From the NCBI RefSeq assembly GCF_016756495.1, contig NZ_AP023243.1:2608501-2672500 (forward strand): a DNA stretch of 64,000 nucleotides. Direction: 5' to 3'. The position numbers were made by a program, and so were the translations under genes. Position 1 is the stretch's first letter. Every line of letters begins with the position of its first letter. The stretch is from Mesorhizobium sp. 113-3-3 (lineage in GTDB: Bacteria; Pseudomonadota; Alphaproteobacteria; Rhizobiales; Rhizobiaceae). Shown in pieces: positions 44,943 to 53,293 of the stretch. A model generated the notes under the pieces. It was given only the letters and a program-made list of their open reading frames with translations. It did not search any database and was not told where the DNA came from.

Positions 44943-46247
44943 ATGACCTACTACAACAAACTCGTGAAATCTGGCTTGCCCAGCCGCCGGACCGTGCTGA
45001 AGGGGCTGGGCGCCGGCGTTGCCGCCAGCGCGCTCGGCATGCCGGCCTATGTCCGCGCCGCGACGGCGGGCAAGATCAAGCTTGGCTATCTCAGCCCCAC
45101 CACCGGTCCGCTCGCCCTCTTCGGCGAGACCGACGGCTACACCTTGCAGAAGATCCGCGCCTTGCTCGGCGGCCAGCTGCAATGCGCCAACGGCAACACC
45201 TACGAGATAGAGATCCTCGATCGTGACAGCCAGTCCAATCCGAACAAAGCATCGGAAATCGCCGGCAACCTCATCCTCAACGACGAGGTGCACCTGCTCG
45301 TGCCGGCCTCGACCACCGACACGATCCTGCCCGCGGCCGAGCAGTCCGAACTCTACGAGACGCCGTGCATCTCCTCCGGCGCGCCCTGGCAGGCGGTGAT
45401 CATGCCGCGCGGCGGCGGCAAGCAGACCTTCGACTGGACCTACCATTTCTTCTGGGGCCTCGACGAGGCGCTGAACACCTTCGTCGGGCTCTGGAACCAT
45501 CTGGAGACCAACAAGAAGGTCGGGATGCTGTTTCCCCAGAACATCGACGGCGAGACCTGGGGCAACGACGAATACGGCCTGCCGGCGCCGACCCGCAAGG
45601 CCGGCTACGAGGTCGTCGTGCCCGGCTATTTCCAGCCGCGCACCAATGACTTCTCCGCCCAGATCTCCGAGTTCAAGAAGCAGGGCTGCGACATCATCGG
45701 CGGCATCACCTATCCGGACGATCTCAAGACCTTCGTCACCCAGTGCAACCAGCAGGGCTTCAAGCCGAAGGCCGTCACGGTGGCGGCGGCGCTCTTGTTC
45801 CCAAGCGGCGTCGAGGCGATGGGTCCGCTCGGCAACGGCATGTCCTCGGAGGTCTGGTGGACGCCGGCCTTCCCGTTCAAGTCGTCGCTGACCGGGCAGG
45901 TCAGCCGCGACATCGCCGACCAGTGGGAAGCCGATTCGAAGCGGCAGTGGACGCAGCCGCTGGGCTATTCGCATGCCTTGCTCGAGGTCGCGCTCGACAT
46001 ATTGAAGCGCTCCTCCAATCCGCTCGACCGGACGGCCAACCGCGACGCGCTGGTCGCCACCGATCTGCAGACGCTTGTCGGCCACATCAAGTTCGACGGT
46101 TCGCCGCACAAGAACATCTGCAAGACGCCGATCTTCGGCGGCCAGTGGGTGAAGGGCGAGAAATGGCCCTACGACCTGAAGATCGTCGACAACACGGTCA
46201 ATCAGCTCTTCGCACCGCAACAGGCGATCCAGCCGATCGCGTGGTGA
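44943..46247 (+). CDS. Liv-type ABC substrate-binding protein 2 (Tat signal)
   Basis: This 434-residue protein has a twin-arginine signal (PSRRTVLKGLGAGVAASAL, cleavage near VRA at 37-39). Its binding fold parallels binding protein 1: IKLGYLSPTTGPLALFGETD, LDRDSQSNPNKASEIAGNLI and CKTPIFGGQWVKGEKW. GGGAGG precedes the ATG. It starts a second complete transporter that runs to 49598 without gaps. The two proteins are clear paralogues with different ligand-pocket stretches. Confidence 0.9.
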   Translation: MTYYNKLVKSGLPSRRTVLKGLGAGVAASALGMPAYVRAATAGKIKLGYLSPTTGPLALFGETDGYTLQKIRALLGGQLQCANGNTYEIEILDRDSQSNPNKASEIAGNLILNDEVHLLVPASTTDTILPAAEQSELYETPCISSGAPWQAVIMPRGGGKQTFDWTYHFFWGLDEALNTFVGLWNHLETNKKVGMLFPQNIDGETWGNDEYGLPAPTRKAGYEVVVPGYFQPRTNDFSAQISEFKKQGCDIIGGITYPDDLKTFVTQCNQQGFKPKAVTVAAALLFPSGVEAMGPLGNGMSSEVWWTPAFPFKSSLTGQVSRDIADQWEADSKRQWTQPLGYSHALLEVALDILKRSSNPLDRTANRDALVATDLQTLVGHIKFDGSPHKNICKTPIFGGQWVKGEKWPYDLKIVDNTVNQLFAPQQAIQPIAW

Positions 46248-46248
46248 C

Positions 46249-47001
46249 ATGAGCAGGGACGCGGACGGATCGATGGAAAGGGAAATCCTGCTGACGGCGC
46301 GCGGCGTGTCGAAGTCCTTCGGCGCCGTCCGCGTCCTGCATGAGGTGAGTTTCGACGTGCATCGGGGCGAGGTGCTGGGCATCCTCGGCCCGAACGGGGC
46401 GGGCAAGACGACGCTGTTCAACATGATCAGCGGCGATTTGAAGGCTTCCGGCGGCGAGATCCAGCTCGGCGACACCGCGCTGCGCGGCGAGCCCCCCTTC
46501 CGCCGCTGCCAGATGGGGATCGGACGGACCTATCAGATCCCGCGTCCCTATTCCGGCATGACCACCTTCGAGAACCTGCTGGTCGCCGCCGCTTTCGGCG
46601 GCGGCCGGTCGGAGAAGCAGAGCTATGCTTTCTGCGCCCAGGTGCTGCGCGATTGCGAGCTTTCCGACAAGGCCAATGTCTCGGCCGGCGCCCTGACGCT
46701 GCTCGACCGCAAGCGGCTGGAACTGGCGCGCGCGCTGGCCTCGGATCCAAAGCTGCTGCTGCTGGACGAGATCGCGGGCGGGCTGACCGACGACGAATCG
46801 AAAGCGCTGGTGGCGCTGGTGCGCCGCATCCGCGACCGCGGCATCACCATCGTGTGGATCGAGCATGTGCTGCACGCGCTGCTGGCTGTGGCCGACCGGC
46901 TGCTGGTGCTGAACTTCGGCGAGAAGATCGCCGAAGGCGTGCCGGCCGAAGTGATCGCGCTGCCCGAGGTCCAGCGCGTCTATATGGGGATCGAGGCATG
47001 A
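46249..47001 (+). CDS. Liv-type ABC ATP-binding protein LivG-like 2
   Basis: This 250-residue ATPase has Walker A GPNGAGKTT, the variant signature ALTLLDRKRLELARALA, Walker B LLLLDEIAGGLTDDE and switch His in VWIEHVLHAL. The start is 2 bp after the binding-protein stop; unlike transporter 1 there is no hairpin gap. The stop overlaps the LivF-like ATG. Confidence 0.92.
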   Translation: MSRDADGSMEREILLTARGVSKSFGAVRVLHEVSFDVHRGEVLGILGPNGAGKTTLFNMISGDLKASGGEIQLGDTALRGEPPFRRCQMGIGRTYQIPRPYSGMTTFENLLVAAAFGGGRSEKQSYAFCAQVLRDCELSDKANVSAGALTLLDRKRLELARALASDPKLLLLDEIAGGLTDDESKALVALVRRIRDRGITIVWIEHVLHALLAVADRLLVLNFGEKIAEGVPAEVIALPEVQRVYMGIEA

Positions 47002-47726
47002 CGGCCGTTCTGTCCACCCACGGGCTGCTGGCCCGCTATGGCGATTTCCAGGCGCTCTACGGCATCGACATCGAGCTGCACCAGGGTGAGGCCGTGGCCC
47101 TGATCGGCGCCAACGGGGCAGGCAAGTCCACGCTGCTGCGTTCGATCATGGGCCTGCTTCCGGTCGGGCGCGAGATGGTGCGGCTGCACGGCGACCCTGT
47201 CGGCGGCACCGCGACCGACCGCATGGTGCAGAAGGGCGTCGCCATCGTGCCGGAGGGCCGCCGCCTGTTCACCGGCATGTCGGTCGAGGACAATCTGCGC
47301 GTCGCCATCGACCAGGCCGCGCGCATGGGCGCCAAGGGCGGATGGACGCTGGCACGGTTGCACCAGCTGTTCCCGATCCTCAAGGAGAAGGCCCGCACGC
47401 AGGTGCAGAGCCTCTCGGGCGGGCAGCAGCAGATGGTGGCGATCGGCCGCGCGCTGCTGTGCCAGCCGCGCGTCCTGCTCTGCGACGAGATCAGCCTCGG
47501 CCTCGCGCCCAAGGTGATCCGCGAGATCTATGCCGCTCTGCCCGAGATCCGTGCCACCGGGACGGCGATGATCGTGGTCGAACAGGATGTCGGCCTCGCC
47601 CGGACCGCCTCGGACCGTCTCTACTGCATGCTGGAGGGGCGCGTGACCCTGACCGGCAAGTCCGCCGAAATCACGCGCGAGCAGATCGGCAAAGCCTATT
47701 TTGGAGCGGGCCATGGAGTGGTTTGA
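46998..47726 (+). CDS. Liv-type ABC ATP-binding protein LivF-like 2
   Basis: This 242-residue ATPase has GANGAGKST, SLSGGQQQMVAIGRALL and VLLCDEISLGLAP. ATG at 46998 overlaps the preceding stop codon (ATGA). The 3' end runs 14 nt into the LivH-like gene, so transporter 2 is a string of overlapping genes. Confidence 0.93.
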   Translation: MTAVLSTHGLLARYGDFQALYGIDIELHQGEAVALIGANGAGKSTLLRSIMGLLPVGREMVRLHGDPVGGTATDRMVQKGVAIVPEGRRLFTGMSVEDNLRVAIDQAARMGAKGGWTLARLHQLFPILKEKARTQVQSLSGGQQQMVAIGRALLCQPRVLLCDEISLGLAPKVIREIYAALPEIRATGTAMIVVEQDVGLARTASDRLYCMLEGRVTLTGKSAEITREQIGKAYFGAGHGVV

Positions 47727-48576
47727 CGCCTTGGTGCAGGGGATCCTGCTGGGCGGCATGTATGCCCAGTACGCGCTCGGCATGGCGCTCATGTTCGGCG
47801 TCATGCGCATCGTCAACATCAGCCATGGCGATCTGGTGATCCTGCTGTCGCTGATCGGCATCTCGATGGCCACGGCCTGGGGCCTGGGACCGCTGCCCGT
47901 GCTGATCGTGTTGGTGCCGCTCGCCGTGCTGATGGGCTGGGTGCTGCAGAAGGCCGTGCTGAACCGTGTGGTGGGCAGCGATCCGCTGCCGTCGCTGATC
48001 GCGACCTTCGGACTGTCGATCGCGCTGCAGAACCTGATGCTCCAGATCTGGTCCGCCAACAGCCGGTCGCTGCCCGGCCACGGGATCGAGAGCCAATCCA
48101 TCGAGATCGGCAGTGTCTATGTCGGCCTTCTGCCGCTGATCGTGCTGGCGGTCGCCACGGGTCTCACCTGGGGCCTCGATCTGACGTTGAAGCGCACGCG
48201 CTTCGGCCGGGCGCTGCGCGCCGCGTCGGCCGATGTCGAGGCGGCAGCGATGACCGGCATCAACCCGCGCGCCGTCTATGCGATGGCGACGGCGGCGGCG
48301 GTCGGCATCCTCGGCTTCGCCGCCGTCTTCCAGGCGTTGCGGTCGACCGTCGCGCCGGCCGATGGGCCTGCCCAGCTGATCTACGCGTTCGAGGCGGTGA
48401 TCATCGGCGGCATGGGTACGGTATGGGGCGCCTTCGTCGGCTCGATGGTCCTCGGCATCTCGCAGGCCATCGGCTTCCGCATCGATCCGGGCTTCGGCGT
48501 GCTCGCTGGACACATCGTCTTCCTGATCGTGCTGGCGACCCGCCCGCAGGGCCTGTTCGGAAAGGCATTGTCATGA
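47713..48576 (+). CDS. Liv-type ABC permease LivH-like 2
   Basis: This 287-residue membrane protein is the same length as LivH-like 1 and shares its landmarks: GMALMFGVMRIVNISHGDLV, the coupling loop RAASADVEAAAMTGINP and FEAVIIGGMGTVWGAFVGS. ATG at 47713 matches the start of the family; an in-frame ATG at 47701 would add four residues. The stop overlaps LivM-like 2. Confidence 0.91.
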   Translation: MEWFDALVQGILLGGMYAQYALGMALMFGVMRIVNISHGDLVILLSLIGISMATAWGLGPLPVLIVLVPLAVLMGWVLQKAVLNRVVGSDPLPSLIATFGLSIALQNLMLQIWSANSRSLPGHGIESQSIEIGSVYVGLLPLIVLAVATGLTWGLDLTLKRTRFGRALRAASADVEAAAMTGINPRAVYAMATAAAVGILGFAAVFQALRSTVAPADGPAQLIYAFEAVIIGGMGTVWGAFVGSMVLGISQAIGFRIDPGFGVLAGHIVFLIVLATRPQGLFGKALS

Positions 48577-49598
48577 GTGCGATCCCCTATGTGGAAGCCG
48601 AGGCGCCCGAGGTGCTGGTTCAGCGCCAGACCCGGTCCGGCCGCATCGCGATGACGCTGGCGGTGCTGGCGATGATCGCTGTCGCGGCCATGCCGTGGTG
48701 GGCCTCGACCGGCACGATCCGCTCGATCCTGGTGTTGTGCTGCTACATCGCCGTCGCGCAGATGTGGAACCTGCTCGCCGGCTATGCCGGCCTTGTCTCG
48801 GTGGGCCAGCACGCCTTCATGGGCGCGGCCGGCTATGCGCTTTTCGTGCTGGCGCAGACTTACGGCATCAATCCGTTCGCGGCGGTCTTCCTGTCGCTGC
48901 TGGTGCCGGCGGCGCTGGCCGTGCCGATCTACCTTCTGCTTCATCGCCTGGACGGCCCGTATTTCTCGATCGGCACCTGGGTGGTGGCCGAAGTCTTCCG
49001 GCTGACCGCCTCGAACCTGCCGCTGGTCAATTCCGGCGCGGGCATGTCGCTGCGCGTGATGAAGGATTATTCGGCCTTCGAGCGCAATGTCGCCATGTCG
49101 CTGCTCTGCGCGGGCATGCTGCTGGTGACGCTGGGCGGCAGCTACTGGCTGCTTCGCTCGCGCTTCGGCCTTGCGCTGATCGCCATGCGCGACAATCCGG
49201 TCGCGGCCGCCAGCCAGGGCGTGAATGTCGCAAAGCTGCGCTTCCTGGTCTACGTCGCTTCGGCGGTCGGCTGCGGCCTCGCGGGCGCGATCTACTTCAT
49301 GGCGCAGTTGCGGATCACCCCGGGCTCGGCCTTCGATCCGATGTGGGCGAACGTGGCGATCTTCATCGTCATGGTCGGCGGCATCGGCTCCATCGAGGGC
49401 GTTCTGATCGGATCCCTGATCTTCTTCATCGCCGACCGCTGGTTCGGTGAATATGGCGCAACCTATTTCGTCGTCCTAGGCCTGATGACGCTGCTGGTGG
49501 CGCTGTACGCCCGCACGGGCATCTGGGGCCTGATCTCGAAACGGTGGGATGCGCCATGGTTCCCGATCCGACGCAAGCTTGTCGATCCGGACCGCTGA
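48573..49598 (+). CDS. Liv-type ABC permease LivM-like 2
   Basis: This 341-residue membrane protein has AQMWNLLAGYAGLVSVGQHA, the coupling loop LIAMRDNPVAAASQGVNV and MVGGIGSIEGVLIGSLIFF. A polar tail of about 25 residues precedes the first helix. ATG at 48573 overlaps the LivH-like stop. It closes transporter 2; the alcohol dehydrogenase follows after 14 bp. Confidence 0.92.
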   Translation: MSAIPYVEAEAPEVLVQRQTRSGRIAMTLAVLAMIAVAAMPWWASTGTIRSILVLCCYIAVAQMWNLLAGYAGLVSVGQHAFMGAAGYALFVLAQTYGINPFAAVFLSLLVPAALAVPIYLLLHRLDGPYFSIGTWVVAEVFRLTASNLPLVNSGAGMSLRVMKDYSAFERNVAMSLLCAGMLLVTLGGSYWLLRSRFGLALIAMRDNPVAAASQGVNVAKLRFLVYVASAVGCGLAGAIYFMAQLRITPGSAFDPMWANVAIFIVMVGGIGSIEGVLIGSLIFFIADRWFGEYGATYFVVLGLMTLLVALYARTGIWGLISKRWDAPWFPIRRKLVDPDR

Positions 49599-49612
49599 AA
49601 GGGAGGGTTTTC

Positions 49613-50629
49613 ATGAAAGCAGCCATCTTCGATACGGTCGGCAGTCCGCTGCGCGTCGGAATGGTGCCGGATCCGACCCCGGCACCCGACGAGGTCGTAC
49701 TGCGTGTCGCCGCTTGCGGCATCTGCGGCAGCGACCTGCACATCACCGAGGATCCGGTGCCTTTCGGCATCGGTGGAGGTTTCGTTCTCGGCCATGAATT
49801 CGCCGGCGACATCGTCGCGCTGGGATCACGCGTGGCGGGCCTTGGGATCGGTGACCGTGTCGCCGTCGTGCCGATGCGCGGCTGCGGGCAATGCCCGGCC
49901 TGCAGGCGCGGCGATCCGGGCCGCTGTCCCGACATGGTGCTGATTGGCGGCGGCTATGCGCAATACGTGGCCGTCGCGGCGCGCCAGTGCCATGTGCTGC
50001 CCGACGAGGTGGCACTGGAGGACGGCGCGCTGGCCGAGCCGCTCTCGGTCGCGCTGCATTGCATCGTCCGCTCGGGCATGAAGCCGGGAGACCGGGTCGC
50101 CATACTGGGCGCCGGGCCGATCGGGCTGCTCGTCGCTTTCTGGGCGCGGCGCATGGGGGCGTCGTGCGTGGTCGTGGCCGACATACACAGCCATCAGCGC
50201 GACCGCGCGCTGGCGCTCGGCGCGACGGGTTTTGCGCTATCGGGCGACAGGCTGGCCGAGAACCTTGCCGATCTCTGTGGCGGTGCGCCCGATATCGTCC
50301 TCGAATGCGTCGGCAAGCGCGGCCTCATCGACGCGGCCGTCAAGGCGATCCGGCTGCAAGGCACGGTGGTGGGCGTCGGCCTGTGCATCGGCGGCGACGA
50401 ATGGGACCCGTTCATCGCGCTGACCAAGGAAGTGAACCTGCTGTTCTCGGTCTTCTTCCACCAGCGCAATGAGTTCGGCATCGCCCTCGATGCGCTGCGC
50501 GGCGGACCTTTCGCGCCGCAGGCGCTGATCACCGATCGGATCGACCTCTCGCCGGTTCCGCAGGTCTTCGAGAGCCTTCGCCGCCGCACGACGCAGTGCA
50601 AAGTGCTGATCCAGCCCGACCTTGTCTGA
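49613..50629 (+). CDS. Zinc-dependent medium-chain alcohol dehydrogenase
   Basis: This 338-residue MDR enzyme has catalytic zinc ligands in AACGICGSDLH and VLGHEFAG. The structural zinc is bound by four Cys in CGQCPACRRGDPGRCPD, and the NAD site is GAGPIGLL. GGGAGG lies just upstream of ATG 49613. It belongs to the sorbitol/threonine-dehydrogenase-like group acting on secondary alcohols. In this operon it may oxidise a hydroxyl on a ring or side chain before aromatisation or cleavage. The substrate is not evident. Confidence 0.9.
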   Translation: MKAAIFDTVGSPLRVGMVPDPTPAPDEVVLRVAACGICGSDLHITEDPVPFGIGGGFVLGHEFAGDIVALGSRVAGLGIGDRVAVVPMRGCGQCPACRRGDPGRCPDMVLIGGGYAQYVAVAARQCHVLPDEVALEDGALAEPLSVALHCIVRSGMKPGDRVAILGAGPIGLLVAFWARRMGASCVVVADIHSHQRDRALALGATGFALSGDRLAENLADLCGGAPDIVLECVGKRGLIDAAVKAIRLQGTVVGVGLCIGGDEWDPFIALTKEVNLLFSVFFHQRNEFGIALDALRGGPFAPQALITDRIDLSPVPQVFESLRRRTTQCKVLIQPDLV

Positions 50630-50641
50630 GGAGGAATAGGA

Positions 50642-51430
50642 ATGACCGTTCAGTTCGAAACGCTCGAATACGATGTCGGCGGCGTAAAAACGGTGGTGAA
50701 GGCCATCGGCAAGGGCAAGCCCGTGCTGTTCCTGCACGGCGCCTCGACGCTGGAAGGTTTCGACTTTGCACAAGGTCTCGCCGACCGGTTCCGCGTTCTG
50801 TGCCCCAGCCACCCGGGCTTCGGCTTTTCGGGCGCCGCGCCGCATGTGGCGGCGATGTCCGACATGGTTCTGCATTATCTGAACCTGCTCGATGTCCTGA
50901 AACTGTCGGAGAAGCCTCATCTCATCGGCTTTTCCATGGGTGGCTGGATGGCGACCGAGCTGGCCGGCCTTGCCCGCGAGCGGTTCGACAAGGTGGTGCT
51001 GGTCGCGCCGGCCGGGCTCAACGATCCCGCGCATCCAGCCACCAATCTGGGCGCGGTCGCGCCGCAGGAACTGCCGGCCTATCTGGCGCATGACGTCTCG
51101 GCGGCGTTGCGCTATTTCCCGGACGGCTCGGACCCCGCCTTTGCGGAGGCCTTCGGCGCCGATCGCGCCCGCGAAGGCGAGACGCTGGGCCGCCTGCTTG
51201 CCCCCTTCGGCATGGGCCATCCGAATCTGCGCCGCTTCCTGGCGCGCATCGCCAATCCGACACTGGTCGTCTGGGGCACCAGGGACCGTCTGCTGCCCGC
51301 CAGCCAGGCGCCACTCTTCGTCGAGGCGCTTGCGGACGCACGCCTGATCCTGGTCGAGGACGCCGGCCATTTCGTCATGCAGGAAAAACCCGAAACGCTT
51401 GGGAAGATCGGCGACTTCCTCGCCGGCTGA
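50642..51430 (+). CDS. Alpha/beta hydrolase (meta-cleavage-product-hydrolase-like)
   Basis: This 262-residue hydrolase has an oxyanion-hole VLFLHGAS, nucleophile Ser in LIGFSMGGWMATEL, acid Asp in VVWGTRDRLLPAS and His in EDAGHFVMQEKPE. Size and spacing resemble C-C bond hydrolases and esterases of aromatic pathways. It sits between the alcohol dehydrogenase and the flavin monooxygenase, 12 bp and 30 bp away. Ester or beta-diketone hydrolysis are both possible. Confidence 0.88.
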   Translation: MTVQFETLEYDVGGVKTVVKAIGKGKPVLFLHGASTLEGFDFAQGLADRFRVLCPSHPGFGFSGAAPHVAAMSDMVLHYLNLLDVLKLSEKPHLIGFSMGGWMATELAGLARERFDKVVLVAPAGLNDPAHPATNLGAVAPQELPAYLAHDVSAALRYFPDGSDPAFAEAFGADRAREGETLGRLLAPFGMGHPNLRRFLARIANPTLVVWGTRDRLLPASQAPLFVEALADARLILVEDAGHFVMQEKPETLGKIGDFLAG

Positions 51431-51460
51431 CCACATTTTCAAAATAAGGAGGAGAAGACG

Positions 51461-52680
51461 ATGAACAAACCCATCAAGCATGGCTCTTGGGGAACGACCG
51501 TCGACCATCGCGACCTGCTGAAGAAGATCGCGGAGATCGGGCCGGTCCTGGAAGCCAATGCCGCCGCCGACGAGGAAAGCGGCGAACTGACCCAGGCTAC
51601 GTTCGAGGTGCTGAAGCCGCTGCGCATGTCGCATATCTTCGCCGCCGAAAGCCTTGGCGGCGCGCAGTTGCCGCCCACCCAGGGCCTTGAACTGATCGAG
51701 GCGATCACCTGGCATTCGGGCTCGGCGGGCTGGGTTTCGATGGTGCATTGCTGCATCGGGGCGATGTCGGCGGCCTTCCTGCCCGACAGTGCGGTCGCGC
51801 GGCTCTTCGCGCCGGGCACCGACAACCGGTTCTCGGGGCAGGGCGCACCGCTGGGCATGCTGAAAAAAGTCGACGGCGGCTACCGGCTGAACGGCAAGTG
51901 GAATATGGCAGCGGTTTCAGCCACGCCACCTACAGCCATAGCGCCGCCTTCGTCGACGACGGCTCCGGCAAGCCCGCCAAGGACGAGAACGGTAATGTCA
52001 TCGTCATGTGCGCCCATGCGCCGATCTCCGAGCACAAGCAGCTCGGCAATTGGGACGTGCTGGGCCTCGGCGGCACCGGCAGCATCGACTACGCGGCCGA
52101 GGACGTCTTCATCGCCGACGATCTCGTCTTCCCGATCCTGACCGCGCCGCCGCTGCGCCAGAAGGAGTTCTTCAGCCTCGGCGTCGTGGGCCTCGCCGCC
52201 ATCGGCCATACCGGCTGGGCGCTGGGTGCGGGCCGCCGGATGCTGGACGAGATCGCCAAGTTCGCCCGTTCGAAGTCGGGCCGCGCCGGACTGATCGGCG
52301 AGAGCGAGAAGTTCTGGCACGACTATGGCCGCGCCGAGGCCCGCTATCGGGCCGCCCGCGCCTTTGTCTTCGAAACCTGGCGCGACGTCGAGGCGACGGT
52401 CGAGGCCGGCAGCAGGATGTCGACGCGCCAGATCAGCCTTGTCCATCTGGCCAAGTCCGAGATCCACGAGGTTGGCGTCGATATCTGCAACTTCGCCTAC
52501 CGCGCGGGTGGCGGCGCCTCGCTGCGCGCCGGCGTGATCCAGCGCACCTTCCGCGAGATGATGGTGGCGGCCAACCACTTCACCATCGCGCCGTCGATCG
52601 TCACCTCGGCCGGCCGCGACATTGGCGGCATATGGAGCGACCGCGTCTGGCAGTTCTACGACCTGATCGAGAAGAAGTAG
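51461..52680 (+). pseudogene. Two-component flavin monooxygenase, oxygenase subunit, broken by a one-base frameshift
   Basis: Residues 1-146 read in one frame (LTQATFEVLKPLRMSHIFAA, HSGSAGWVSMVHCCIGAM, GGYRLNGKW). From 51904 the match continues in the -1 frame (YGSGFSHATYSHSAAFVDD, GLGGTGSIDYAAEDVFI, FREMMVAANHFTIAP) to the stop at 52680. The sequence TGGAATATGGC lacks one base after 51903: TGG-AAN-TAT-GGC would restore the family sequence. Intact, it would be an acyl-CoA-dehydrogenase-fold hydroxylase of about 406 residues, such as the GraA oxygenase of resorcinol hydroxylase or HsaA. As written only a 226-residue product can be made. A sequencing error is the main alternative to true inactivation. 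Confidence 0.8.
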
Positions 52681-52686
52681 TCCGAA

Positions 52687-52720
52687 GGGCCGGGCGGCGG
52701 ACGCCGTCCGGCCCCCTTTT
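52687..52720 (+). terminator. Strong hairpin with T-run between oxygenase and reductase genes
   Basis: GGGCCGGGCGGCG (52687-52699) pairs with CGCCGTCCGGCCC (52702-52714) over about 12-13 bp with one G-T wobble, followed by CCTTTT. It has the form of an intrinsic terminator inside the operon, directly before the flavin reductase gene. Confidence 0.6.
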
Positions 52721-52737
52721 CAAACAACAGAAGAGAC

Positions 52738-53292
52738 ATGTCGATGAACGCGCCGCATCCGATGACCAACGCCTTCCGCGAAGCCTTTCGCCGCCACCCG
52801 GCGGGCGTCGCCGTGATCACGGCCGATCCCGGCGACCGGCCGGTGGCAATGACCGTGTCCTCTTTGATCTCGGTGAGCGCCGCGCCACCGGTCGTCGCCT
52901 TCTCGCTTTCGATGAAATCGACCTCGTCCGAGCCTTTGCTGCGGGCCGAGACCATGGTGATCCATTTGCTCCGCTTCACCGACATCGACCTAGCGCAACT
53001 CTGCGCGTCGAGCGGCGCGGAACGCTTCCCGCCCGGAGGCGCCTGGGCGCGGCTGCCGACGGGCGAACCGCGCTATACCGGCGTTTCGACCTGGTTCCGC
53101 GCGCGCCGGCTCGGCCTGCTGCCGATCGAGGGCGCGACGCTGGTCGCGGCGGAGCTGCTGGAAGGCGAGGTGCAGCCGGACGAGGTCCCGCCGGAGGCGC
53201 ATTCGCTGGTCTATCTCGACCGTCGCTGGCATCGCCTGCACAAGGAACTGGACGGCGTGGCCGAACTGCTGGATTCGTCGCGTTTTCTCTAG
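52738..53292 (+). CDS. Flavin reductase component of the two-component monooxygenase
   Basis: This 184-residue flavin-reductase-like FMN-binding split-barrel protein has FREAFRRHPAGVAVITAD, PVAMTVSSLISVSAAPPVVA and the C-terminal HSLVYLDRRWHRL. Such proteins supply reduced flavin to a separate oxygenase (GraD, HsaB, HpaC types). It follows the frameshifted oxygenase after a terminator-like hairpin. Its stop codon at 53292 abuts the convergent RraA-like gene. Confidence 0.9.
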   Translation: MSMNAPHPMTNAFREAFRRHPAGVAVITADPGDRPVAMTVSSLISVSAAPPVVAFSLSMKSTSSEPLLRAETMVIHLLRFTDIDLAQLCASSGAERFPPGGAWARLPTGEPRYTGVSTWFRARRLGLLPIEGATLVAAELLEGEVQPDEVPPEAHSLVYLDRRWHRLHKELDGVAELLDSSRFL

Positions 53293-53293
53293 C

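Noticed and set aside
51863..51910. Programmed -1 frameshift at the AAAAAA run before the oxygenase break
   Set aside because: Shifting at 51863-51868 would replace the conserved VDGGYRLNGKW by unrelated residues; a single missing base after 51903 restores the family sequence with no other change.
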